Positions 1 through 23,373 of a stretch of 64,000 nucleotides of DNA are shown here, piece by piece. Origin of the DNA: Eudorina sp. 2006-703-Eu-15 (lineage: Eukaryota > Chlorophyta > Chlorophyceae > Chlamydomonadales > Volvocaceae); the NCBI GenBank assembly GCA_003117195.1, contig BDSI01000018.1:734548-798547 (forward strand), written 5' to 3'. Both the position numbers and the translations under genes were made by a program. Under the pieces are notes generated by a model that saw only the letters and a program-made list of their open reading frames with translations, was not told the origin of the DNA and searched no databases. The stretch's first letter is position 1. Every line of letters starts with the position of its first letter.

Positions 1-1140
1 GTGGTGGCGGTGGCGGCGGGGGGGCGGGGGGCGGCGGCGGAGCAGGCGGCTGCGGAGGCGGCGGTGGGGCTGGAGGCGTCGGTGGTGAGTGGCGGCGGCG
101 GTGGAGGCGGTGGCGGCGGCGGAGCAGGCGGCTGCTGGAGGCGGCGGTGGGGGCTGGAGGCGTCGGTGGTGGTGGCGGCGGCGGTGGAGGCGGTGGCGGC
201 GGCGGAGCAGGCGGCTTCGGAGGAGGCGGCGATGGGGCTGGAGGCATCGGTGGTGGTGGCGGCGGTGGTGGTGGCGGTGGCGGTGGCGGTGGGGGCGGCG
301 GAGCTGGCGGGTGCGGAGGCGGCGGTGGGGCTGGAGGCGGCGGTGGTGGCGGTGGCGGCGGCGGGGGCGGGGGCGGCGGCGGCGGAGCAGGCGGCTGCGG
401 AGGCGGCGGAGGTGTGGCTGGAGGCGTCGGTGGTGGTGGCGGCGGCGGTGGTGGCGGTGGCGGCGGCGGAGCAGGCGGCTGCGGAGGCGGCGGTGGGGCT
501 GGAGGCGTCGGTGGTGGTGGCGGCGGCGGTGGAGGCGGTGGCGGCGGCGGAGCAGGCGGCTGTGGAGGCGGCGGTGGGGCTGGAGGCGTCGGTGGTGGTG
601 GCGGCGGCGGTGGAGGCGGTGGCGGCGGCGGAGCAGGCGGCTTCGGAGGAGGCGGCGATGGGGCTGGAGGCATCGGTGGTGGTGGCGGCGGTGGTGGTGG
701 CGGTGGCGGTGGCGGTGGGGGCGGCGGAGCTGGCGGGTGCGGAGGCGGCGGTGGGGCTGGAGGCGGCGGTGGTGGCGGTGGCGGCGGCGGGGGCGGGGCG
801 GCGGCGGCGGAGCAGGCGGCTGCGGAGGCGGCGGAGGTGTGGCTGGAGGCATCGGTGGTGGTGGCGGCGGTGGTGGTGGCGGTGGCGGCGGCGGAGCTGG
901 CGGCTGCGGAGGCGGCGGTGGGGCTGGAGGTGTCGGTGGTGGCGGTGGCGGCGGCGGGGGCGGGGGCGGGGGCGGCGACGGCGGCGACGACCGCTGCGGA
1001 GGTGGAGGCGGCGGCGGCGGAGGTGGTGGTACGGCAGATGGCGGCGGCGGCGGCGGTGGAGGCGGTGGTGGAGGCGGCGACGGCGGCGACAGCCGCTGAG
1101 GCGGTGGAGGCGGCGGCGGCGGCGGCGGCGGAGGCGGAGG
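1..1140. repeat. GC-rich minisatellite coding the Pro-rich tail
   Basis: The sequence is almost entirely GGN triplets on the plus strand (CCN on the minus strand), arranged in degenerate units of about 80 bp that share a GGAGCAGGCGGCTGCGGAGG core. A higher-order period of about 426 bp is visible: the GCGGCTTCGG variant occurs at 211 and again at 637. The units keep triplet phase except for the single-base deletion at 795-798. The plus strand would give poly-Gly and the minus strand poly-Pro. The minus reading is preferred because it is continuous with a spliced Kazal domain. Confidence 0.8.
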
Positions 1141-2618
1141 CGTCGTTGGCAACGGCGGCGGCTGGACAGGAGGACGTAATGGCGGTTGCAATATCGGCGT
1201 CGGTGGTAGCGAGGGCGGTGGTGGCGGTGATTTCAGCGGCGTCGGGGAAGATGGCGGCCGCGAAGGCGGCGGCAGCGATGGCGGGCGACTAGGAGACACA
1301 GGTGACCGAGGCGGGGCTGGCGGCGGCTGAGCCTTTGGCGGTAGTGGCGGCTCCGATGGCCGCGGCGGCGGCGGTGGACGACACTTGTTGAAGTTCTGTA
1401 CTCCTGCGCACTGCAGAGCGTTGCGGAACGGACACGGCGGGGAGGCAGCTGTCAGCACCTGCGATCCTTTCTTGCTCCGATCTTCGACTCCCACGACCGC
1501 CACCCGCCGCACTCCGTCTCTTACACCCGCCTACGCCCGCACAAACAGGCACCAGGTGTCCGCCGTCACCTATTCCTCACGGCCTCCGTTTCAAAAGTCA
1601 GTGTGATCTCATCTTTCCGTGCGGAGGTCGGTCCAGGTGGGTCATGCTCGGTGCACGTTGCCCCTCAAACTGATCTTGCTTGCTTCTGGGTCCCCACAAG
1701 GGCTGCAACGCCGCTGCTAGGGCCTGCCCGCCCAAGCAAGTGGCCCCCAACGAACGACTTGGCGACGTGGCATTTATCCGCTGCCGGTCTTGGTGATTGG
1801 GGGGCAGGGAGGTCGCTGTCGGCGCGCCGCGCCACCTTTCGGAAAGCGCTGCACTGCCGTATACCGGTGTACGTACGTACCAGGGCGTGGCACTTGGTCT
1901 TGTACACTTTGCCCCACTGGTCGCACACGGGTTCCTCGGGCAGCCAGTCGCAGATTTCGGCGCACGTCAGGTTGGCCTGGGCACCTGTGCCTAGGACAAT
2001 CCCAATCCCGTGGGGGGGGGCAGTCCGTCAGGTCAGTGATTGGGGGGGAGGGAGGTGCGGGAGACCAACCCACCCACCAGCAGCATTACTTCCGCGAAAA
2101 CGACACTCGCTCCCCTACACAAATACATATGTACATAACCACACACACACACCCCACACACACACGATCTCCACACGAAACGGACACATTCTCCGCGGGG
2201 ATGGGACTTCTTGGGGGTGTACGACAGGCATGTAAGGCATCGCAACCTAGCTAGTGGGGCGGGACAGCCAAGCGAGGGTGCGTAGGTGGTGCCCCCCGGC
2301 AGCATCGCAGTGTACGTGTGTGGAGGATGTCCCCCCGCTGGTCTCACGGTACTGCCAATTTAATGAGGAGCAAGGCAAGGCAGGAAAAGACAGGGCAGGG
2401 CACGGCACGGCACGGCAGGGCACGGCAGGGCACGGCAGGGCACGGCAGGGCAGGGCAGGGCGCGGCAAGGCGCGGCAGGGCAGGGCAGGGTACAAGAGGC
2501 CGGCCAGCTCACCCCTGGGTCCCCAGGACATTGCTGCCACCGCCAGCAGCGCCACCGCCAGCGCAGCCCTCCTTGAGCCGCCCGCATTGGGCAGGCTGCC
2601 GCCGCGGGTTCGAGCCAT
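1..2618 (-). CDS. Secreted Kazal-domain hydroxyproline-rich protein (5' part; continues past the left edge)
   Basis: Minus-strand model: exon 1 2618-2513, exon 2 1984-1881, exon 3 from 1410 leftward to the window edge. Introns are GT-AG and phases agree (1, then 0). Exon 1 starts at ATG 2618 and encodes a signal peptide of about 35 residues with the hydrophobic core AALAVALLAVAAM. Exons 2 and 3 together make a Kazal-like serine-protease-inhibitor fold: six Cys spaced C-x3-C-x8-C-x10-C-x3-C-x8-C, with the hallmark EPVCDQWGKVYKTKCHAL and then CAGVQNFNKC. Straight after the last Cys the frame becomes proline-rich (RPPPPPRPSEPPLPP, later long Pro runs), as in volvocine wall glycoproteins. Role by inference: a secreted or wall-anchored protease inhibitor or matrix protein. 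Oddity: one G is missing in the run at 795-798 compared with the repeat copy 426 bp away, so the Pro frame does not continue left of about 800; this is either a real frameshift or an assembly error. It is divergent from the SRCR gene starting at 6076. Confidence 0.68.
2385..2490. repeat. Short minisatellite (GGCAGGGCAC-like)
   Basis: About ten tandem copies of 5- and 10-bp GGCAC/GGCAG units lie inside intron 1 of the minus-strand Kazal gene, which runs from 1985 to 2512. Confidence 0.75.
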
Positions 2619-2737
2619 GTCCCTCCGCGGGCGGGGCCAAGGAAGCGGCGGGTGCCGGTGCCGGTACACGTCCGGACGCAACTAAGTGTGCGGCGGGGCT
2701 GCTCCTTCACCGACAACGACGCCGTTACCGTCGCGGC

Positions 2738-2738
<1 letters not shown>

Positions 2739-2785
<47 letters not shown>

Positions 2786-2786
2786 A
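2739..2786. repeat. (GCTT)n microsatellite
   Basis: About twelve perfect GCTT copies just upstream of the minus-strand Kazal gene start. A shorter GCTT run lies in an intron of the SRCR gene near 14188-14212. Confidence 0.9.
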
Positions 2787-3689
2787 GTACTAACTACGTA
2801 ATAAATCCGGCGCGGAGGACTCCGGATGAGGAAAAGAATAGCTAGGACGAAACTGCAAACTCAACGTGCTCAAACCGCGACCCAAGGCCAGGTGAGGCCG
2901 TTGGAGCAGTCGGCACAATCGGGAACGGGGCGCTGGTACGCCCGTCGCGCTTGCTGAGAAGGCAGGAGCCCGCTGGCATAATAAGGGGGTCCGCGCGGCT
3001 GGAGGCGGTTGACAAGCGTGCGTGCCTAACCGAATGCAACGGTCTATCTGCGCACGGTCGCGCGCTCCGCGTCGAATATTCCCATAACGCCAAATGTATG
3101 CCCGATCCAACTGCATGTCCGGCGGCCGACTGTCACAGGAAAACGTGGTCATCTGGTCGCAGTCCCTGCTGTGATTCACCACGCTCGCACGCACCCTCTC
3201 GCGCGCTCGCACGTACGCGCCGGCGCGAACGGACACGCCCGGCGGCAACCACCGACCCAAACGGGCAGCAGCAGTAAAGCTGTCGGTGAAGCTGTCTCAT
3301 TAATGATGTACTTTGTTATGTACTTCATGTAACGCACGCGTTTTATATGCACAACACGCTGCAGCCGGTTTGAACCAGGCCGCCGTTCAAAGTCTTTGCA
3401 TATGCGGTCGATCGACCAATCCCACCGGTCGGGCGCGCGGGCTTCTGGAACCAAACTCGCGAGCAGCGAAGTCGCGCCATATGTTCCTGCTGCCCTGGTT
3501 CGTTCGGAATGCCTGGTGACAGCAGGGCGGGATGACCCATTCCGTGAGAGACCCAATCCGTTTCGGCGGGAATGTGCGTTCGCGTGCAGGAGAGCGAGGG
3601 CGGGCAGGGATGGACGGCCACCGTCGAGCGACCGCGCGCGTGCTTGATATCATCAGACACCGGCTGCGAAGTCGCTGCGTCACCGCCGG

Positions 3690-4350
3690 ACCTCACGCGT
3701 ACTAGCCGTAGCTTCCTCACCACACACCGCAGAAACAGAACCGCACAACCGTGGCGCACCGGACTCCGGACAGGCTCCACAATCGCTCCACACGCACCCA
3801 CACCCACTCCACGTATCAGGGCACCACACCGTTCGCGGGACCACAGCCAAGGATATAGCCCGCTCAGGGGTGTTAGCCTCTTAGCCACACCAGGGCGCCC
3901 CTACTAGCGAACCACCAGCCCAGCCAAGACCGACACAGGTCTCCGGCGGTGGCCCGTAGTTTTGGACGGCGACGGTGGCTCGCGAGCCACCATCAGGGGC
4001 CTGTCATCTCGCATTGCGTTCCGTCGACTCATGCGTTGAGTACACGCACGATGACGTACATGGCGGTTGATGATCAGGTTGAGGCAGGTTATGAAGCGGG
4101 CCACTGCTCCTATCTACCTCCTCGCCGCTTGGCCGCGCGCGACTCGAGGGCCGCACTCCATGCAGGAGATCGCACTCCATGAGACGACAGGTCCGGTGTC
4201 TGTCTGGGTGGGGTCATGGCCCGATGTGTTTTTATTCGCGGCGTTGAGGTGTGGAGGTGTCTTGCCGCCTTGTCGGTGGGGCCTGCTGGGGCTTGCCCTG
4301 GTACACACCATTGATCCCTTTGTGTGTTGGTCCGCTGTAACGTTCATTCA
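3690..4350 (+). mobile_element. Dispersed TIR-ended repeat, copy 1
   Basis: This block shares GCGCACCGGACAGGCTCCAC-like, GCGCCCCTATTAGCGAACCA-like and CTCGCGAGCCACCATCAGGG sequences with blocks at 11941-12285, 32801-33070 and, inverted, 42890-43110. It ends near 4329-4345 with GGTCCGCTGTAACGTTCATT. That is the reverse complement of the TTACAGCGGACC end seen at other copies, so the family has terminal inverted repeats. No transposase is visible. It is probably a non-autonomous DNA transposon; exact ends of this copy are uncertain. Confidence 0.5.
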
Positions 4351-6002
4351 TCCAGCTCCTAATAAAACACAGGAATATAGAACACGGGACGCAATGTCGA
4401 TAGGTCGTCCGTACTCATCTATCGGTGTTCCATGTCCGCCCAAGAAGAACGCACGCGCCCTCGCCGTCAGCCTCACAGATCACTTGATGGGCGGGTGGGG
4501 TCCGCTGTACCGTAACATTCTTCTCTCCGACGGGCTCCCCTACGTGCGGTACCTGTCTGAGCTATCTACCTGTGCTGCAACCAACATGCATGGATCCCAT
4601 GCACCCTGCCTTTATTGCTGCACGTACGGTGAAACCCTGCCTCTACTGCTGCACGTACGTACGGTTTTCCCGTACAGTTCGTTCCAGCTGGTGAAATTTC
4701 ATGTAGATTAAAGCGCGCTTTTGCTGACGGGCCCGTAGTTCGGTGGTGGCGACTGTGAAGGAGCCCGCCGGCGGGCGCAGCGGTAACTGTCGGCAGATGC
4801 GTGCCGCAGCATGTACGACACTAATGGTCATCCTCGTTGTCGTATTGCTCCCGTCCTTAGACATGCATCCTGTCATCGCACCTATGTTGGGCGTGTGGCA
4901 GAGGTCAGGAAACCTCCGTAACTTGTGGGCCATCCCGGCGGGCCTCATTTTTTTAAATTATTTCGGGTCCACTACGGTCCACTTGAGAGCGGGCTGTCCG
5001 CTCGACAGGCATCGGATTAACAGCGAGCGACCTGGGTAATGCATACTGAACATCCCTAGTGGTCGGGTGCGTGATGAGTTTGGTGCGGGGCGTGCGGCTG
5101 CGGTTTGAGACAGCAGCCGTACACATCGGCAGGCCATCGACCCAAGGTGCGAGGGGGCATTTCCAACCGCCGCTTTGCACCTCCTTGCACGGAGGGCCCC
5201 CATGTATAACGTTCAATCACGTGCAGCGTTCGTTCGTTGCACATACATTATGGCTGCGGAGGATTGCGAGCATGTCATTACGTCTCGCACGGGACGGGCT
5301 GTACGGGCCGCTTGATTTGGTGCGTCTGCCTTACGCCCGCCATGTCGACCGCTTTACTAACATTGTTAGGGAACGACGCAGTGCGCAGTGCGCCTGTTAA
5401 GCGGAGCAACAGTCGATTAAGCGGAGCAACTATCTCAGTTGTAGCATGCCAGAGAAGCTACCGCCTGCCGTGACGACTGACAATTATATGACGCCTCAGT
5501 GCACAATAAAAATCCTCTTTGTTGTGAATAAGTGATGAATGTTTTGAATGTTCAATTGTCGTCCATGCCTGACTATGGAAGGTGAAAAACCATGCGCGCT
5601 GATTCCACAGAACTGCATTGAGCTGCATCACACATACAAGCAAATACATTTCTAGGAATTTATGAAGAAAAGTAGAAACAACTTTGCGTTGTTTGTACCG
5701 CAGCTTGTGAAGTGCTTCGACTTTAACATCAAGGACATCTAGAGGGTAACGTTTTCCCTAATATCTGATAGAACACGGGAAGACACAGTCTCCTTCTGAT
5801 GTCTTACTCCTGGGCTACATTTTTCGAAACCATTGGTACGACAAGAAGCCACAACGAAGCACGAAGGCTCGCCGATCCATGAGGATTCTTATCTTAGAGG
5901 CAAATGATACAAGCTCACTTCGCACTGACCGCGTGAGGTTTTCTGAACCCGTATAATTCATTCATCAGGTGTTGCATACATTCACCTGGACAGTTTCAAA
6001 TC
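4351..6002. other. Intergenic spacer without recognisable genes
   Basis: I see no conserved domain, splice-consistent exon chain or RNA gene here. A second GGTCCGCTGTA fragment lies near 4497-4507. The composition becomes AT-richer from about 5500 towards the promoter of the next gene. Confidence 0.5.
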
Positions 6003-6030
6003 AACCAATAAGTGCACGCCCTTATAAAAT
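6003..6030 (+). promoter_or_regulatory. Putative core promoter of SRCR gene A (CCAAT and TATA)
   Basis: AACCAATA at 6003-6010 is followed by TATAAAAT at 6023-6030, 46 bases before the ATG at 6076. The spacing would place transcription start near 6055 and leave a very short 5' UTR. This is motif evidence only. Confidence 0.45.
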
Positions 6031-6075
6031 AGGTACTGGATTGCCTTGGAAATCAGGAGGCGGAGCCCGGGAGCC

Positions 6076-18895
<12,820 letters not shown>

Positions 18896-19848
18896 TGGAT
18901 GGATGGACAAGCGGCTGCGTGCGTGCGTGATCAGAGAGTGCGTGGTATTTATCAGCGAGTGTGAACTAATACAAATTGATGGTCGCGCGTTAGTTGTTTA
19001 TGAATGGTGTACGCATACACCCGCGCGCTGAAGCAGCTCGCTAGCTGCGCGCGCGAGCAAGCTTGATTGTCGTACCTCCGTGCGTACCTAGTGCATGATG
19101 AGTGGTTAGCTAGATGGAGTGGTAAGGTGCACGTAACGCTCGTGCGTGATTATTAAATAATGCAGAGCGGCCTGTGTACAGCAGTCAACTGCGATTATGC
19201 AGGCATGGCTGTCCATCCCTGCGTGGCGAGGGGCGTGATGGCTACCTATATAGCTAGCTAGTGGATGGCTAATGGTGCCGATCGAGCAATGCATTCCAGC
19301 AGGGAGCGGCAGCTCGCGTGCGTGGCGGACCGCCGCCGAATCTAGCGCTGAGCGCGCGTGCGCAGAAATTGCGTCCATCAAGCAAGTCTACAAATTCATG
19401 CTGCAGTCACGCAGCTGCACTGCTGGTTGCGCGGGGTTTGGTTTGAGGCATATGCTTCATAAGATGCAGCGGTGCTTTCATGGCCCTAAGCCTTGCGCCC
19501 ATTTGACAGCAGGTAGGGGTACTATGCCCAGCAGCAGCTAGCTGGGATTTCCATGCTGCAATCAATGAATGTTCTTCGAAACGCCAGCAAGCAAGGCAGT
19601 CTGACGACGTTCCGTGTATGCGTGGCACTAGTGGGACGGACGCACTCACGTTTGGATGTGGCACCACCCACATACGTGTGTAATGTTTTTCACGCACTGT
19701 CGGTGAGCACCGACCAGTGCGTGCACTCGTTGTACTACTTGCACGATGGCGCAGTACGTATGTATGTACCTAGTCAGTGATTGTTCACTAGAAGTTGATG
19801 TATGTAGCTGGATGTGCGTGCGTGCCGCAGATCCCGAAAGGGGCATAT
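18896..19848. other. Spacer downstream of gene A
   Basis: No gene is recognised. TGTAA at 19679-19683 is a possible but distant poly(A) signal for gene A. Confidence 0.4.
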
Positions 19849-20061
19849 CAGGGTGGCTATCTTCTACGGCCGGAGATACTCCTTGCCCAATCGTGCTGAA
19901 AGTATCTGTCGGAGGGAGCTTTTGCCGGCTTTGTATCTACTCAAAGGGGGCTTTTCCCCGTGCGAGAGGCCATGAGTATCTAAAACCCCATTTTCCCATC
20001 GAGGGAAAGTATCTATCAAATTCGGCCGAATATATATTTATATCTTAAGATAGCCACCCTG
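19849..20061. mobile_element. hAT-like MITE, 213 bp
   Basis: Perfect 15-bp terminal inverted repeats, CAGGGTGGCTATCTT at 19849-19863 and its reverse complement at 20047-20061, are flanked by a perfect 8-bp target duplication GGGCATAT (19841-19848 and 20062-20069). An 8-bp duplication with CAGGG ends is the pattern of hAT elements. There is no coding capacity, so it is a non-autonomous miniature element moved in trans. Confidence 0.85.
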
Positions 20062-20939
20062 GGGCATATGCACCCGTCGATAGATATGGAAGCGCTTACG
20101 TAGGATGGGTTCTGTTTAGTAGGGTAGATATAAACACACGAGCGACCGGCCTTGATTACGTGAACCATCGATTCATGTAGCTCGTACATGCATGCGCGTC
20201 CGTTCGATGATTGAACATAGCATAGCTTAGGCAGAACGAGCGATGCGGGTGTTCACGCACATGATGACCTACCGGCGACGGTGGATGAATGGAGCAGTCC
20301 GCCGCGCGCATCGCGCACGTGGTGGGCGCATGCACGCGGCTGCTGCATCGATGCTGACCTACGATACCTACCATGCTGCGGGACCCTCGGGTCAAAGGCC
20401 TGGGCGTTGTGTGTCAATGTTGCAGCAGTTCGTTAGCACCATTCACGTGTATGCCTGCTGCGTGCATGCATGTGTTTGTGCTCTAACGCAATATTACGTG
20501 CCTGCGCCTGGAATGTCGATTGCGTGACGGTAATGACGGACGGATGGACGGACTTATGTGCACAGTTCCGTCTGTCATCAAGTTCGGCGCAACCGACCCG
20601 CCGGCATGTATAGAACCGCATGCATGGTGCACATGCGTGTGCGGATGGAAGCGACCGACAAACGGATGCAGGGCGCGATTATCAATTACGAACGTGCCGT
20701 GCTTGAAGACGCATCGGTCTGTTATATAAGTCTCGATCGAGGATTTCTCGTTACCCGCAGCTTGCCTTGTGGGTACTGGAAGTGCTGTTCAGAACAAATC
20801 AAGCTAGTAACGTCCTCGGCAATCGATCGATCTGATGACGAGGACAGAGAGCGGAGCCTCATTGATTGTCTCTGCCTTCATGATGCACGCGCGCCTGGGT
20901 TATGCCCGGCGGCGCGTTACTGCTATCACTACCACTACC

Positions 20940-22560
20940 ACTACAAAATATGATCAAATTTTGTTATTATTTATAAAATAATATAATCGTTATTGCCATT
21001 ATTATATTTTATCTTATTATGGTTTGTATCACCGTACCGACGCAATCGTTTTGCGACGCGATTATTTTGCGAGGCCAGAAAAAAAAATAGATTTTCATAA
21101 TGAAATTGCAAATGTTTTGCGAGGCATTGATCGGAGTCTATTCAGGAACTTTTGAAATTTGCGAGCTCGTGAGCCGTATATGACAGTTTGCGAACTCGCA
21201 TTTTACCGCTGGCCAAGCAAGTGCGCCAGGGCGTGCCCGGCCCAGCTTCAGCTCGCACCTAGGTAAGGGTGCCGGTATACTGGGAGCCATACTTACTTCA
21301 CGCCCCCCATCCGCCCCACGGCCACGGGCTTGGCCTTGGGCTGCTTGCCTTTCACAGTGGGCTTCCCGCCGGGACCCCCCCTTGCAGCAGCCCGCCCACC
21401 AGTGATTTTTTTTCGTTTTGGCCCGGGAATTGTTCATTCCGTACCAAGGAATGAGTTTGGGCCTGGACATTATTATTTATTCCTTATCTGGGAGCCGTTG
21501 GGGGGGGCTCCGCCCCCCCAGACCCCCCCGATGAGTTATTACAAACAAACCGTCAGCTCAGGAATACGCCTGTAGAAAAAATGCCCGGGCTTTTCGGCGT
21601 CTTGATGATTCATGCCAGATACCCTGTGTCGCTGTGCGCATGTCTGCCCTGCAAGCCCGCATACATAACCAGGGACCGCTACTGCCGTCACTGCTTGGAT
21701 GGCGACTGCTTACCGTCATCACTGTTATCAGCATCCATCATGCTGTCTTTGCGTGTTGCAACACTACTCCGAAGAATGGGAGTACCTTCCACAGCTTGCG
21801 GTTGCGATGTTGCGAACTAAATGTCGACTTGCTCAGCAAGTCTTCAGTAATGGTTTCCAACGATAGTTCCTGATTTTATAAGGTCTTCCACGCCTTGGCA
21901 ACTTTGGATCGGAGCATTTTGCTGCGTTCGGCCCGGTCAGAAATGCTAATATGCCCCGTTGACTTACGGGTTTGGTCTTTTTAGACGAATCCATTGGTCC
22001 TCATGAGATTATATGATGAAATATTGATTAGAACTATGAATCTTGGAACTGCTGGTTAAGGGGATACATTATTGGCCCAAGGAATGAAAACGTACGTCCA
22101 GGCCGCGATCTATTCCTTTTTTTTGGAGCCGAAAACCCTGATTTATTCCGAAAAAGGCTGAGATGGGTCGGCCCCTGTTGGCTCCGCCGCCGATCGCCGC
22201 CTCCATTCGTTCCCCGACCAGGCATGTGCCTGTTTTTTGGGTTTAAGTCTTTTTTCAATTTATCCCCGACCGGCCGTGCCCGCCATAGCCCCCATGGCCC
22301 TTCCCCTCCGGCCCGCTCGGCTCCCGATGCGCCCCTTTCGTCCCGGTACACAAGCAGGGTCCGGCCCTGCCCCGGGCACGCAGCCCTGGGCCCCGCCATT
22401 TATTTATTTTTGCGAAAACCGTTTGCGAGGTGCCTTGGGATTGTTTTTGAAACTCTAAAAAATTGCGAGGGACCCCTGGAGTGCTTTTTACACTTTGCGA
22501 AGTCCCTTTGCGAAGTCCCAAACAGTCGATTATTTACTCACAAAAAGATTGCATCGGTAC
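20940..22560. other. AT-richer, organelle-like spacer
   Basis: Composition changes sharply from the surrounding GC-rich DNA. Repeated TTTGCGAGG/TTTGCGAAG words (near 21066, 21117, 22431, 22493, 22506), a G-run/C-run hairpin near 21499-21521 and repeated CCAAGGAATGA blocks resemble repeat-rich intergenic DNA of volvocine plastids or mitochondria. No organelle gene is recognisable. It may be a nuclear insertion of organelle DNA, but the evidence is compositional only. Confidence 0.3.
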
Positions 22561-23373
22561 AGTATTTATATTATAAGTGTTTGATAATGCCGTCATGCGT
22601 CGGACATATCGCAATCAAGTAGTTGGCCATTCGTTCCCTAAGGCGGCCGACGGACCGGCGGAGTTGGTCATAACAAGGTTGCAGTTTGATATGGTCTGCG
22701 GAGATCAAATGGCAGGTCTGGCCACATGCCTGGTAAAGGGATAGGGGTCGTATGGGCATACCTGCGTGCATGAACAAGTAACATAACAATTGTTATCAGT
22801 TGTAGCTGTTGGTCAACGCCACTCCCAACTATATGATTGGCGGTCCTGTTGCTTGGGGTTCGCAGTATTGTTTTATTTCTACCGCTGCTTCATTTATTTT
22901 TCAGCCATGAATGTTGGCCAGAAACTGTACTGCAAGGAGGCACGACAGGGTAGGCATGCAATTTTATTATAATAAAAAGACAGCTTTATTTGCGGTGTAT
23001 CGACGACTTTGCAAGAACTCTGACAAGCGATCAGCCTCGGTATGTCATTTGACGTACCGTAGCCATCAGATCACTTGTTAATTGTTTCATGCTTCACATT
23101 TCAGCAACAAACGTTTCGGGCACTTCATGCACGGCTGAGATTGAAAGTACGGGTAACTGATACTCAAACGTTTGTGATATTTTCTCCTATATGTAAACAG
23201 AAACCGAAAATATATTGTTGCCTTTTTCATTTCAGGCGTTCGCTTCATCTGTGATGATATAGTTTTGATATAACTACGACAAATAAAGTCAAAATCTTAA
23301 CCGCCGCGAGACAGCAGCATTCATTCGAGTCATATCGCAGCTGTCGCTGATATGGATTGCCATATAAGCTACA

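Noticed and set aside
147..1292. Long plus-strand poly-Gly open frame
   Set aside because: It is the reverse complement of the Pro-rich tract that joins a spliced Kazal domain on the minus strand. It also switches from Gly-rich to Ala/Glu-rich at a one-base indel.
22905..23260. Possible small exons with T-rich acceptors upstream of gene B (22905-22949, 23105-23152, 23236 on)
   Set aside because: The phases could chain, but the reading ends at a stop after a few residues, no domain is seen, and the leader exon at 23374 joins gene B better.
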